From contig OZ005662.1 of assembly GCA_963930645.1 (NCBI GenBank), positions 5,151,436-5,215,435 of the forward strand: a DNA stretch of 64,000 nucleotides. Reading direction: 5' to 3'. Shown here piece by piece: positions 11,960 through 23,999 of this stretch. The notes below the pieces were generated by a model, which did not search any database, was not told the DNA's origin, and saw nothing but the letters and a program-made list of their open reading frames with translations. Position 1 is the first letter of the stretch, and the number at the start of each line of letters is the position of its first letter. The position numbers and the translations under genes were made by a program. This stretch comes from Salticus scenicus (taxonomy: Eukaryota; Arthropoda; Arachnida; Araneae; Salticidae).

Positions 11960-12310
11960 CTTTTTTAAGACTATCGTAGATCCTGTTTTCAAATTTTCTA
12001 ACTATCCAATAACTACAGACACTCCATGCTAACCCAAATTCACCTCTACTCGATACCTCCAACCAGCTATCTCACCTACAACATCGCCAAAATATCCAGG
12101 ATCCAGCTAGGGACTTTCTCATTCTCAACCGAACATTTTACCTTGACTCGACATTATCACCTTAGACTACTCTACTTTCAATACTCATTTCAACTGGTGA
12201 CCTTTACTTGCCCAACCAAACATTCTCTCCCAACTATCACTTTACACTAATTTCAAAACTAAAATCAACTGGCGGCATTTACGTACTAAACTCGACGCCA
12301 ATCATACCTT
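11960..12310 (+). other. Strand-asymmetric, C-rich and G-poor block
   Basis: This stretch is unusually rich in C and poor in G on the plus strand compared with its neighbours, with many CTC, ACC and CAAC words. A 74-codon plus-strand frame (12026-12250) runs through it but matches no domain I know. It could be an old simple-repeat derivative or a transposon fragment. Confidence 0.4.
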
Positions 12311-13133
12311 ACAATGTAAACAAACAATGAAGTTTGATAAAAATATTTAAAGGCTTTAATGCGTTTTTGCAAATATTTTAAGATTTTTAAGGCTTTAATA
12401 TGTTTTAGAAATATTTTAAGCGTTTTTTTAATGAAACAGTCAAAGAGTCGTTCATTCGGAATTAAAAGTTGTCCATTTGGAATTTGTATTTTCTGAATGG
12501 CAACAGTTTTGGTTTGTTTTTATTTGGTATTGCATTGTTTATAATCATGAAGTTACATAATTCTATTTATAGGTTCATGTTTATAATAGCCAGTGATCCG
12601 TTATATTTAATAAGAATATGTGCGATACAAAACATGTATGAAAATGATATGTATGTTTCCTAAGTTGAATTAAACAAACGGAAAAAAAAGTGGCTGCCAA
12701 AAATTTCTGTTTTGAAGCGGTACTAACCGGATTCGTTCATGACAGATGAGGGTCATTATATATATTAATTATCAATAAAATTTCTTATGAATATAATACA
12801 AATTTAAATAATAGATTTTTTAATTAGCATAAAAAAGTGGTTCTTAAATGGTATACCACGGTGCACTGCAGATTTCAAGATATGCCCGGGGCTATTTCAG
12901 AGTACAGAGAATCTGTGAAAATAATATTTTACAAATCTATTACTTTCCATGAATATTGCAAATAATTTTCCATGACTTAGAAACTCTTTGGTTATAAAAT
13001 AAATAAATTTCTGATGCACATTCATTTGAAATGTAAGCTAAATTTGGATAAGGCATAAATTTTAGTTTTTCTCTGATTTTCTGAGTGGTGGTGTTTTTTA
13101 CACTTTAGATTGTGCATGGGTTTTTTCTTGTGC

Positions 13134-13164
<31 letters not shown>

Positions 13165-14116
13165 TGAACTTTTTCTTTTCCCATTTTAAATTGTGGCGGT
13201 GAAAAAACGTGACACTTAGGGTTAACACAAACCAAAACTGATGATCCTACATGCAGAAAAATACTTTTTCACGAAAAGTGAATGTAGACCATAACCATTG
13301 ATGCCATGGTGAGCTAGAAATTAATCCTCAAACGGAGAACAAGAGAAATTTTGATGTTTTTCAGTTGGAACAAGGCAATCCATGATGGTCACATTTTTTC
13401 ATGACTTTTACTTACTTTTTCCTGAAAATCAAGACTTTCAATGACAAACTACTAGTCAAGTTCATGACTTTCCCTAACTTTTCAGGTTCAGGTGTGCAGA
13501 AATGATGAGTTATATATGTCAAATATAAAAATAAACATAGTTACATCTTTTATATCATTGGACTATGGATTATACCATTCTTTTCTTGCCACATTATTAT
13601 ATATGATTTTTCTTGAAAAAAGCAGCAATTATTTCTTGTCATGTATACAACTTAAGTTGAAAGTTTCACAAATGGATACAAAATACTTTTTTTCAGATAA
13701 ATACACCCAAATAAAATGCACATATTTCTCAAAATGAATCATTATATTGAAGAATTCTATTTTAGATGTGAACAAAATAAGTCCTAGCAAGAAGGCAAAA
13801 TCGCAGCTTACTTTGAATATAATAAAAATTATTTTTAACATCATATTAATTTGTGCGGATTAAAAATTTTTACCCTCATCTCAATAAGGTGTAAAAAGAG
13901 AAAAGAATTCCTATATATCGAGGTATTGAAGATGAAGTGAGAGTTTGCTTTTCAAATATTTATTTATTATAACCATATGTCTCAAATTTGCATATAATGT
14001 GCCTACACTTATTTGTAGGATTTTAAATACATCATGACTTTAAAAAATATGAGAATCACTGGCATAAAACATTGTTCTAAAATTAAAAAACTCTATTAAT
14101 TGAATGTAAGTATCGG

Positions 14117-14150
<34 letters not shown>

Positions 14151-14662
14151 ATCCCTAATTTTATGGAGAAAATTAAGATCAAATTAACTGAAAAAAAAAG
14201 TTGATTTTTAAAGTAATTAACCTGAAAGTGATTTACATTTATTTTAAGCATGAACTTTTAATTTTACACTAGGCCAGTATGATAACATACTGCCTGCCAT
14301 GATAGATAAAAAGAGTGTAGGGCTAGTGTTTGGTCTCTTTTTCCGTGAAGCCTGTTAAGAAATAATAGTGCTTCATTAGTGTTTTGTGCAAGCTGTTGGC
14401 TTTTCTGCCGGTCCCATGCTGTTCGTGGAGATCGTTATTTTTAATATGATGCTTTGGTTCCTGTAGTTTTTACAAGCGTTTTGATTCAAGTATGCATTCC
14501 TCCATGATGCTTATGCTGGTGATCGGATGCAGGTTGTTTCTTCAATTTGCACTTAAATCAAGAACTAAAGTAACATTTTTTTTTTTACTTTTTCTATTTG
14601 TTAGGTTTGTTGCCCAGCAATACTTTTCATATGTTATTTGTTCATAATTCTTATGTTGCACA
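12311..14662. other. Unassigned AT-rich interval with microsatellite
   Basis: I recognise no gene. There is a (TA)n run at about 13136-13160 and an A tract at about 14116-14149. Blocks of the type TTTCCATGACTT around 12945 and 13380-13480 recall ends of degenerate hAT elements, but no inverted pair can be drawn. Confidence 0.4.
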
Positions 14663-14664
14663 TA

Positions 14665-15495
14665 CAGTAAAGGATCCGTTATCCAGAAAGCTTGGGACCT
14701 GGGATATTCTGGATAAGGGGTTTTTCTGTAATTCAGATCACTTTATTATATGTATAAAAATGGTGCAAAATAATTTCATAAATAGCAGTGATAAACATGG
14801 ATAATATACATAAACACTTTACCTATATACCCACTTTACCTCCACAAAATAAAAAACATTCTTAATTAGAATTTTAAACTATAAATAATAATAGTAATAA
14901 TAAATGAAAAATAAATAAACATATATAAAATTTAATTTTGGACCTGAGAGTAAAATCCTTTCATTTGGATTTTGCAAGCATTTCCAAGATTTTTTTTTTC
15001 TCTTATAGTGTGTTTCTGATACTAATTTGTTCATAAATGTTTCAAATATTTTTAGCACATAATTCTAAATATTTTATGAAATGAATTCTAAAAATAATGG
15101 AAATTAATAAAAACTATTTAAAATTTTTTATAAAAATTGGGACTTCATGCATACGACCTGTGTTCAATGATAAAATTCATCTGCTATTGGGCACTTTAAG
15201 AAGTATGTATTATTAATGTTTATCTAGTAAAAAATACCATAAAAATTCGTTTTCTAACCTAAATTTGCAACATTTTCAGTAATTATTTGGACAATTTTGT
15301 GCTTACCATATTTCCCCAGAATAACACCGTAGTATTAAAGAAAACAGGTTGTAAAACTATAATTCTGACCACTGCTATTGTATAACTTTAATTCTTAAAT
15401 TTTACGATAATTAAAAATTTTGGTAGTTGGCATTTTGCATTCTGGTTTTCGGAACATTCTGGATAACGGGTTTCCAGATAACGGATCCTATACTG
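14665..15495 (+). mobile_element. pogo/Tigger-like non-autonomous element
   Basis: The left end CAGTAAAGGATCCGTTATCC (14665) and the inverse of the right end, CAGTATAGGATCCGTTATCT (ending 15495), pair nearly perfectly. Both are flanked by TA (14663-14664 and 15496-15497), the target duplication of the Tc1/mariner/pogo group. Internal subterminal repeats of TTCTGGATAA are visible at both ends. At about 0.83 kb with no transposase frame it is non-autonomous. Confidence 0.8.
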
Positions 15496-15686
15496 TATTC
15501 TTGATTCTTGTTACTTTTAAGCCATTAATAAACTTTGTTATTTGTTAAAATATGTGTCAGTCTTATTGCCAAAACCTTCCTCAATCAAAATTATGTTTAT
15601 ATCAATAGAAAGTTAAGCTGCCATTGTGCATATTCTGCTCTGCACTAACATAAAATTTAAATAAATTAAAATTTTCCATCATTTTT

Positions 15687-15696
15687 GTTATGGGCT
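15687..15696 (+). promoter_or_regulatory. Probable primer-binding site of copia-1
   Basis: GTTATGGGCT sits about 135 bases before the gag start. The intact copia-2 has GGTTATGGGCC directly after its LTR. In Drosophila copia this sequence pairs with the anticodon region of initiator tRNA-Met (a half-tRNA primer). By analogy the copia-1 5' LTR should end just before 15687. Confidence 0.5.
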
Positions 15697-15829
15697 GTAT
15701 CTTTGTAAACAAAGTGCATTTTTATTGCTTTTATATTTGTCTGACCATGCTTTCTGTTGATAACCTTTGTCTTTATTTATTGATACTTGTATTTAAGTTC
15801 GATTTGGCAATTAAGATCATTGTTTTATA

Positions 15830-17146
15830 ATGGCTGTGAATATATTACCTGCTATAGAGAAATTGAATGCTGACAATTATGCAACATGGGTAAAAGATGT
15901 AAAATTTATTCTTTTGGATAAAAATTGCTGGGAAATTGTTAATGGTACTGAGAAGTTACCAGAATTAGGTGAAGGTGTAACTGTAAGAGAAGTTGAATCA
16001 TTTAAAGCCCTTTCATGTACGGCATTAGCGACGATTTACTTGCAAATATCACCAGGATATAGGAATGTAGTCAATGCTTGTATTTGTCCAATACAGGCAT
16101 GGAAAAAATTAAAAAAATATTTTATTTTGGATTCCAGGGTCAAGCACATGCAACTTTTTTCAAGTTTGTTGCAGTGCAAAATTTATGATCGCGAATCTAT
16201 AAATGAGTATAACTGTAGAATATCAAAAATAGTTGAGCAGTTGAGGGATATTGGACATACAGTCCCCAATACTTACGTTTGTCTTCATGTTCTTCGTTTT
16301 TTGCCACATAAATTTGAAGCTGTGGTGCAATTTATGTTATGATGGCCTGAGAAAGAGTTTACATATCAGAATATTATAAATGAACTGAATTCTGAAGAAA
16401 CAAGACTTAAATTGAGAGACGAGGACAGGAAAACTGAACGTTCCCTAGAGGCACAAAATACCCAATATAAGTGTAATAAAAGACCTAAAAAGAGAACTTT
16501 AGTTTGTTATCGTTGCAATAAACCAGGTCACCTCAAAAGGGATTGTAAAGTGAATTTGGGCAGAAATGTTAGTAACTCAGTTCCCCGTGACAAAAACAAG
16601 AATAAAAAGTCTCCTCCTAATTTTCATTATTTAGCACAGCTAAATTATAGTAATTTGAATGATGATGGAGATCGTTGGGCTTTTGACACAGCGACCTCAC
16701 ATCATTTCTGTAACAACAAAAACTATTTTTTAGACTATGTACTACTTGAGGGTGAAAACCTTGTTGTTGCGGTGGATGGGGTCAGTGTCCCGATTGAGGG
16801 AAGAGGTTCTGTAAAATTATCCTTTAACAATCACGAGTATATTTTTGATAATGTCTTATATTCATCTAAATTGAGAAAAAATTTACTTTCAGGTGCTAAA
16901 ATGGACATTAATGGTACCAGTTTTTCTGATGGGGGTGGTAAAATATCAGTTTTGGGAAAAAACAAACAATTTTTGTTCACTGCTAGGTTAAAAGACAATA
17001 TACATCATACTATTCCTAAATGCTTTAGTAATAATCGGGAATTAGAGTGTAACATTCAAAATTTGAAAGAAAGTAGGGGGCACCAAAAACCAGTTTTGTC
17101 CAATGTCAGTAAAAGAGAAAAAAATGAAAAAGATGTTGAGCTATAG
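15830..17146 (+). pseudogene. copia-1 gag and protease remnant
   Basis: The frame opens with an ATG whose first residues (MAVNILPAIEKLNADNYATW) parallel the copia-2 Gag start. A single TGA at 16340-16342 interrupts the frame where copia-2 has an Arg codon before WP. The same frame then continues through a zinc knuckle C-X2-C-X4-H-X4-C (CYRCNKPGHLKRDC, about 16505-16546) and the protease motif WAFDTATSHHFC (about 16675-16710). It stops at a TAG at 17144-17146, where copia-2 has the Trp before the integrase zinc-binding His. Gag would form the particle and the protease would mature the polyprotein. The protease triplet is Asp-Thr-Ala rather than the usual Asp-Ser/Thr-Gly, as also in copia-2. 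Confidence 0.85.
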
Positions 17147-18692
17147 CATTCTTGCTTTGGACATATTAGCACAGATTTAGTAGTAAATACAAGTAGAAAA
17201 ATTAGTGTAAAGGGTATCCCCAAGTTAAAATATAAGTTTATTAACTGTGAACCGTGCAAAATGAGTAAACAGAAAAGAATATCTTTTAAACCAGTTAATG
17301 AGGGAAATTTGAGTAAACCATTAGAAAAATCTTTATGGATGTATGGGGTCCTAAAAAAATAATCAATAGAAATGGTGAGCAATATTTTCTTTCCATAATA
17401 GATGGGTTTTCTAAAGGAACTTCTATTTACCCGCTAAAAGAAAAATGTCAAGTCTTTGAAATTTTTGAAAAACATGTGGCAAGGGCTGAGAGATTCTTAA
17501 ACACAAAATTAAAATCCATCCGAACCGACAATGGCACAGAGTTCAAAAATGATCTTTTTAAGGACTTTTGTAGTGAAAAGGGGATAATACAAATATTCAC
17601 TAACACTTTTACTCCAGAAGAGAATGGAGCTTGTGAGCATCTTAATCTCAGGGATGAGATTAATAAAAATACAAATAGCTGAAACTGTATGCAACGGCAA
17701 GACATTGAAATGAAATACTAGAATTTTGAAGACAAAATACATTACATAAGAGTAATAAATATTTATTTTAATCTTCAATGTATATAAAAAGAACAAATGC
17801 ACATCAGAAACATAAAAAAAGCTGAAAAAATAAGAAAAAGGTGAAAAGCTAAATGTACAAAAAAGCTGAAATCAGCTGAAAAATCTCATCCCTGTAATCA
17901 GACATCTTTGAACTATATTCGTGCCATGTTAGCTGAGAGTGGGTTACTGTTTAAATTTTGGCCTGAAGCTGCATTGTATTTTTGTTACGTTTGAAATAGG
18001 GTTATACATCGCGGTCAAAATAAACCACCATTTGAGTTATACATCAGCAACAAGCCTTCAGTAAGACATTTCAAGCCATTTGGTTTGGTGTGTTATGTAG
18101 GGGTTCCAAAACAGAAAAGGGCAAGTAAATTTGAATCGAAATCTAAAAGGGGGATAATAGTCGGATGCGCATTAAAAACTAAAGGTTTTAGAGTTTGGGT
18201 TGAGGAAAGTGACAAAATTATAGAAACATTAAATTTGAGTTTTTCAGATTCCATTTATAAGGAAGTTAGCAGCAGTGGAGCTTTGATGGGCACCTCATTG
18301 GATGACATGATGGAATCAGTGATCAATTCAAGAGATGATCCAGTTCAGGTCCTGTTGATGTCACCTTGGATATTGGACCAGTACCGTCTGAAGATGAGGA
18401 AAAACCTGTTATTCCTGCTGTTCCTTCAGACGTAGTCTGGAGAAGATTCCTGGTACCCAGAAAAATAGGTAATAGGGTTGATATTTATTACTATCCTGAT
18501 GGTACTAACACCCAACTAAGATCGTTAAATGAAGTACAAAATTTTTGTAGTAAAAATATCAAATTTGACCCATCCCTTCTTGATTTGTCTAGTAAAAATG
18601 TATATGAAGGTATTGTTGACGGAGATACATTTAGTCAGGTTAATTTAGCCCTATCATCGAACTTAACTAACAAATCTACCACATCTGCATGA
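17147..18692 (+). pseudogene. copia-1 integrase remnant, split by a MITE
   Basis: Integrase features follow in order. The zinc-binding H-X4-H (HSCFGH, 17147 on) and C-X2-C (CEPC) come first. Then the catalytic residues: Asp in MDVWGP (about 17335), Asp in RTDNGTEF (about 17524) and Glu in PEENGACEH (about 17620). The frame shifts just before MDVWGP. The MITE at 17649-17894 lies between residues EHLN and NQTS. A TGA at 17992-17994 replaces the Trp seen in copia-2. The C-terminal SKRG..VG.A..T.GFRVW block (about 18130-18200) is present. The frame shifts again near 18345 and reaches a TGA at 18690-18692. That last stop is also present in copia-2 (see findings). Confidence 0.85.
17649..17894 (+). 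mobile_element. 246-bp MITE inserted in the copia-1 integrase
   Basis: A perfect 13-bp terminal inverted repeat, CAGGGATGAGATT at 17649-17661 and AATCTCATCCCTG at 17882-17894, bounds the insert. TAATC is found directly before (17643-17647, with one extra T) and directly after (17895-17899). Removing the insert restores continuity of the integrase alignment. CAGGG ends suggest hAT, although the duplication is shorter than the usual 8 bp. It has no coding capacity. Confidence 0.85.
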
Positions 18693-18698
18693 CTAGAT
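18690..18698 (+). promoter_or_regulatory. In-frame TGA-CTA-GAT, candidate readthrough stop (copia-1)
   Basis: TGACTAGAT ends the integrase-side frame. The same frame continues without break into LDIII...AIKSAQ..NW, the RT N-terminal region. copia-2 has the identical nine bases at the homologous place (42071-42079, minus strand). UGA followed by CUA-G is an established leaky stop context. Confidence 0.6.
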
Positions 18699-19158
18699 AT
18701 TATAATCTCTAAAATTTATAATCAAGCAATTAAATCAGCTCAAGTTTCTAACTGGAGGGAAGCAATGAATGAGGAGATGAGAAACATGGAAGAAAGAAAG
18801 GTTTGGCACTTAGTAAATTTACAAAAAAATAAATCAGTTTTAGGTAATCGATGGGTTTTTGCTACAAAAAAAAGATGAGCAGGGAAATATAGTTTGCTAT
18901 AAAGAGAGACTAGTTGCTCAAGGCTTCTATCAGATTAAAGGAGAAAATTATGATGAAACCTTTTCTCCTGTTGTCAACTTTTTGATCATTTGGTTTTTTT
19001 TCTCATTGCTTGTCTCTTGCTTTGGGTGGGAGGTGATGTAAAATGTGCATACTTATATGCTCCTTTACATGAGGATATTTATGTGTCACAACCTCAGGGA
19101 CTTATAGTTACAGGAAGTGAAAATTTAGTTTGCAAATTGGATTGGGCATGGGCACCTT
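18693..19158 (+). pseudogene. copia-1 reverse transcriptase, N-terminal part
   Basis: Reading on after the TGA at 18690 gives the start of the copia RT_like domain: NWREAM, VWHLV, KNKSVLGNRWV, then YKERLVAQGF and YDETFSPVVNF. The catalytic Asp block DVKCAYLYAPL lies at about 19037-19070. The frame slips in an eight-A run near 18870. A second slip with a few missing codons near 19030 follows CFGW. The segment ends at LVCKLDWA, where hAT-A has inserted. The continuation is at 24584. Confidence 0.85.
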
Positions 19159-19258
19159 CAGTGTCGCACCCAGAATTTCCATCTGGAGGGGGCTGAAGAA
19201 TAATTGGGCCCTGTAGTATAGTAATAGGTTTATGGGCATGGGTATATACTTGCACATA

Positions 19259-19473
19259 TAGTCAGCAGCAAAAGTATCCGAGCACCAGCAATAGTCCCTG
19301 TCTAAAAAAAGGTACACTTAATACTGCTTTGTTAAATAAATCCTTGTCGAGTCATGTTCTTAGTCAGTCTAAGAACATGATTCGACAAGGATTTATTTAA
19401 CAAAACAGTATTAAGTGTATTATTTTGATATTGGAATTATTGGCTAGTGCTTGGATACTTTTGCTGCCGACTG
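19259..19473 (+). mobile_element. Palindromic Tc1/mariner-type MITE, copy 1
   Basis: The 215-bp unit is flanked by TA on both sides and is palindromic almost along its full length. The ends are TAGTCAGCAGCAAAAGTATC and its diverged inverse. The centre holds AATAAATCCTTGTCGA and its complement around TTAGTCAGTCTAAG. A second copy of 214 bp is at 34333-34546. No transposase is present. Confidence 0.85.
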
Positions 19474-20832
19474 TACATTTAGTAAAGAATCCGTTTTAAA
19501 TATTTCTTTTGAAATAAACGAATGAATGAAACTGAATTTAAGTTGAATAGCGCAACTGAGGAATTTATATCAGTGTATAAACATGCTAAGTTACAGTAGT
19601 TCAGTTAGTTGGGGTTGTCATTAAGCTTGCAAACATAAAGTTGTAGGTTCATCTATGATTTAAAAAAAAAAAAAAAGTGTACAATATGACAAGATGGTGA
19701 ACATAAAATTTTCCCGAAATGAAATGCCCCCCCCCCCCATATTTTCATTGAAAATAAAATTTGATCACATTTAACACTCTTTTGCAATGCTTTATATGCA
19801 TATGCAATAACACGTAAGTAACTAAAAAATTATAATAATTATAGCCAAATAAAAGATACAGTATGATATGTAGGAATTATAACAAAATTTCAGTGAAAAT
19901 TTTTACAAGGCTATTTTTATTTAATTATCTGGAGTATGGGGGCGATGCTTCTTCTGGGTTCGGTTAACAGAAACAAGTCGGACGTAGTCTTTATGGGTGT
20001 ACTTAACACCGCAAGCAGGGCGCAGAACCTCTTAATATTCTAAAACATTAATTCTAATATGTAATATATTACTTAGAATTTTATTTTGTTCAGTTAGCAA
20101 ATATTTCAAGCGTTACCTTTCTGAGTAATACATTACAGGATATTGTATTCCAGTATTATATATATATATATATATAATTTGAATTTTTATAACAGGAAAA
20201 AATTGCATTATCAAAAAACGGAGCTTAGATTTCAGTAACATCAGAGGCAAAAATGAAAATTGTGCATGGACCCTACTGTATGTTCTACGTACCATAATAA
20301 AAAAAATAAGTGATCCCACCCTCCCAAGCATCTGTAAAATAACTTATTGTTATCGGGGTATTTTTCTATTTTGAACAGTAAACTATGCCTTTTGGCATTC
20401 CTCTAAATCATTATGTTTTTAGAGAAATAATTTTACGTGTTTGTGATTAAATCAATTAAATTTTATCTTCAGCAATTGATTAGAAATTTCGCTAGCATGT
20501 ATATGTGCTAGTGACATTTACAGGGTTTAACGCGAATATGCAAATTCCATTTTCAATTTAAAATATTGTTTTAGAGGAACAACTAAGCGCAGGGCTAATT
20601 TTTATTTTATATTAGCAAGAATTTTCATTTGCCGATGCGAATGTGTTCATTTTGCCCAGGGACAAAACAAACTTTCATAAAGGTGCTATAAATACTCAAA
20701 AATTAAAATACAGAATTGTATGAGCCTGGAATCCCATTTTTCGGACAAATACATCCCTGCTTACTTCCACATCAGATTGCTTCTTCTGCCTGGTTTTTAA
20801 GATACTGCCTCGATTTCATGATAACAGTATAT

Positions 20833-21293
20833 GCTTTAGGACCTTAGAAGCCCTTTCCTAAAAACTACAATGGAATGTTTTCAACTAAAAAACAAAGAAC
20901 TAGTTCATTGTTTTGTGTTTGACAGTAAGAATTTTAAAAATTCCTAATATTTTTTAATATATAATTTATGAACTTTATTTTTGCTTACAATATCTTTATT
21001 TAAATAATATTTTTTTCATACATGTTTAAAATTTTTTACCATGTCAGCTGGTTCTGGAGGGGGCTTTAGGACCTTAGAAGCCCTTTCCTAAAAACTACAA
21101 TGGAATGTTTTCAACTAAAAAACAAAGAACAAGTTCATTGTTTTTGTGTTTGACAGTAAGAATTTTAAAAATTCCTAATACTTTTTAATATATAATTTAT
21201 GAACTTTATTTTTGCTTACAATATCTTTGTTTAAATAATAATTTTTTCATACATGTTTAAAATTTTTTACCATGTCAGCTGGTTCTGGAGGGG
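20833..21293 (+). repeat. 230-bp tandem duplication inside hAT-A
   Basis: Two units (20833-21062 and 21063-21293) begin with CTTTAGGACCTTAGAAGCCC and end with CAGCTGGTTCTGGAGGGG. They differ at only a few positions, so the duplication is recent relative to the host element. Confidence 0.9.
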
Positions 21294-22403
21294 ACTTGAG
21301 CCCCCTAAGCCCCCTCCGTGGGTGCGCCACTGGCATACCTGCCAACTTTGAGAAGTAGCTCTCAGTAGTATTAGTAGCACTAGCTCAGTAGTATATCGAG
21401 AGCATTATCTAATGCAAAACTGGAGAAGACATTTTGAATTGCGTAATAAATAACCTATTCCATATGACACAAGTATTGTAATTACGCCATTTATCACCCA
21501 CAATATAGGTTAAAATAGAGTTTAAAAACATTTTTACTATTACCATTCTTAGAAGGATTTGATATATTGGGAGTAAGATAAATTATCAAGAAAACTTATG
21601 ACATATCAAAATAACTATGAATTTATTTTATCATAAAACTGCTACAAAAACAAAATACTTTGGCAGCTGTTGAGTATTTTAAATAAACATTAAAGCTGTA
21701 TATTAGAAAAAATGAGTTCTCAAGTATAAGAGTGTAAAGAAAAACATGATTCTTTGTTTATTTGAAAAAAAATTGCATTTGAAATAATTTTCAATTTTAT
21801 AAAAGTACTGATCAAAATATACTTTTAATTAAAAATAGTTATTATCTTTTAATAAAGGAATGGAAAATAAAAATCTCATGAAATTTGCATATTTCAGCCA
21901 TCAAAAAATGAATAGCACATATTTCAATTTAAATATTCAGAAAATTCAATTTATAAGTTTTCAAGGTAAATTATAAATATTTATAATCAATCATATTCTT
22001 GTTATAAATATATATATTTCCAAACTGGTAGCAATACTTTAAGTACATTTCCTTAAGAATTTTAAAAACATTAAATATTCAGAAAAATCATTTATAAAGA
22101 CTTTGTAAATAAGGAGATATTTAAATTTTATTGTAGTACAATTTTTATTTCCAAAAATGAATTTAGCATAATTTTCTAAGTAGAATATATAAAAGCGTTT
22201 TTGCATCATTACAAAATAAAAAGGTATAAAAAAATATTTAAAAGAAAAAATTAATGGGAACATGGTACTATTAGTAACACTTTAAAATATTACATAAATA
22301 AATATATATCCCTATTATAAGTGTCCAAAATATGTAAAAATAGATGAAATTTTAATTCAAAATATATATCCAATACATACTTACCTTAAAAATATAGGAA
22401 CAG

Positions 22404-23543
22404 ATGTTGTATAACCAACCGGTTGATGTCGAGTTATTTCTAACTCAAGTTTTCTACTACTTACAAAAAAGTAGTAAAAGAAAAAACAAGTTGCAGGAAT
22501 GCCAAGTACTGTGTGGAGAGGAAATACACAAGATAATTAAACATGTAAGTACACGTTGGTTATCACTAAAAACTGTTATTGACAGAGTTTTAGAGCAGTG
22601 GGATCCCCTTACAAAATATTTTTTAGAAGTTGTTGAAAAGGAGGACATTAATTCTCAGTGTTTACAAATCCAATCTTTTTTCTCATCTCCGTTAACGAAA
22701 TTAAACTGCCTGTTTTTGCAAAATGTCATTGGTATATTTACTAGGGCTAACTTAATGTTGCAGAAGGAGCAGCCTTGCATCCATATTTTGAAAGCAGAGT
22801 TAGACAGTTTATACCACAATTTGATTGTAAGATTTGTCAAGCCTCAATCTGTGGCTAAAGCTGACTCTGCTTATTCAATCAATTTTTCAAAAAGGAAGCA
22901 CCAAAAAGATGACAGTGAATTAGTAATAGGATCAAAGACTAGAATGCATTTAAAGGATGCTGGGATCTCTGATGAAGACAAGACAGACTTTTATGATTCT
23001 GTGAGAGATTTCTTTGTGGCAGCGTGTAAGTATATTTTGGAAAAGATGCCTTTGGAAGACGAGTTTTTGAAGCATGCTGCTGTTGCAGACATTAAATTGA
23101 AACGTAAGGCAAAATATAGTTCTGTCTTATATTTTCTTGATCTATTTAACTTAAATAAACAAGATAAACTTGATCAAGAATTTGCTCTTTATCAGTGTGA
23201 AAATTTTACATCTGAGATAACTGATTGTGAAAGGTTGGATTACGCATGGCACAAAATAAGCAAAATCACTGTCAATGGAGTTTTGAAATACCCAACACTT
23301 CCAAAAATCATGTTAGCGATCCTTGTTGTGCCGCACAGTAATGCACCTACCGAGAGGATTTTCTCAATGATCAAGAAAAACCAAACTGAATTTAGGTCGA
23401 GCTTAGGAATTAAAACACTGGAGGCCCTTTTAATTGAAAAATTATCAATGGACTGTTGCTATAATAAAACTTTTACTTCTGATGAATTAAAAGCTGCAAA
23501 AAATGCATGCTATAAACAGTTAAACTCAGAGATAAATGTTTAA
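22404..23543 (+). pseudogene. hAT transposase, C-terminal part
   Basis: The open frame encodes about 379 residues of an hAT transposase of the ZBED/ZMYM6-like kind. Near the start is HVSTRWLSL (residues about 48-56), the conserved Trp-containing block of the RNase H-like fold. Near the end is PHSNAPTERIFSMIKKNQ with TLEALL, the hAT C-terminal dimerisation region. The region with the first catalytic Asp and the N-terminal DNA-binding finger is absent upstream on this strand. The only BED finger is downstream on the other strand (23700-23999). The first ATG is therefore an arbitrary start. An intact family member would be 550-700 residues. I call it a broken transposase; low-level expression of the fragment cannot be excluded. 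Confidence 0.8.
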
Positions 23544-23699
23544 TTTCTTTTCTTTTTTTGTTTTGTGTATAAATAATTTTTTTGTGATATATGTTCATCG
23601 TATTCATTCAAGTTATCATTCATCACACACATAATTTATTTTATACCATTCAAGAACTAATGATTGTTTATAGTGGTCTTGGAAAAATTATGCAATACA

Positions 23700-23999
23700 T
23701 TACATTAATAATTTTCTTTTTGGTATGGATTTGAAGAAAATTTTCTTTGTTTTGGCATTAGTAATATGCCGATCACATTCAATATGACGACGACAATCGT
23801 CACGTCCACCATGCGAAATTGAAAAGTCTAAATTACATAAGTTACAATGCGCAAAGCCTTCTTTTCTCGATGCCTGCAAACAATTCCATTCTTTAGAGTA
23901 CTTCTCCAGAAATTTTTGGCTACTTTTCTTTTTCTTTACTTGCGGAGATTCTATCTCCGCTGTTTCTTCGGTCTTTCGTTTTAAGATATATTTATCCAT
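23700..23999 (-). pseudogene. BED-type zinc-finger N-terminus of an hAT transposase
   Basis: The 99-codon minus-strand frame starts MDKYILKRKTEE, has a lysine-rich stretch, then FLEKYSKEWNCL and a finger with C-X2-C (CNLC) and a His pair (HIECDRH) separated by FSISHGGRDDCRR. FS.SHGG between the Cys and His pairs is typical of the N-terminal finger of ZMYM6/ZBED-like hAT transposases, where it would bind the element ends. It lies near the right terminus, as a transposase start should on the minus strand. But the rest of the gene next to it (22404-23543) points the other way. The simplest reading is an internal inversion with loss of the middle of the gene. Confidence 0.75.

Larger units (their letters stand above)
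19159..21332 (+). mobile_element. hAT-A: hAT-type element inserted in the copia-1 RT
   Basis: The left end is CAGTGTCGCACCCAG and the right end is TGGGTGCGCCACTG. Their outer 11-12 bases are inverted with one change. GGCACCTT (19151-19158) before the element recurs at 24584-24591, after the second element that later hit the right end. This is a perfect 8-bp target duplication, diagnostic of hAT. Just inside both ends are GGAGGGGG / CCCCTCC runs. No transposase is visible. Inside are a Tc1/mariner-type MITE (19259-19473) and a 230-bp tandem duplication. Confidence 0.8.
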
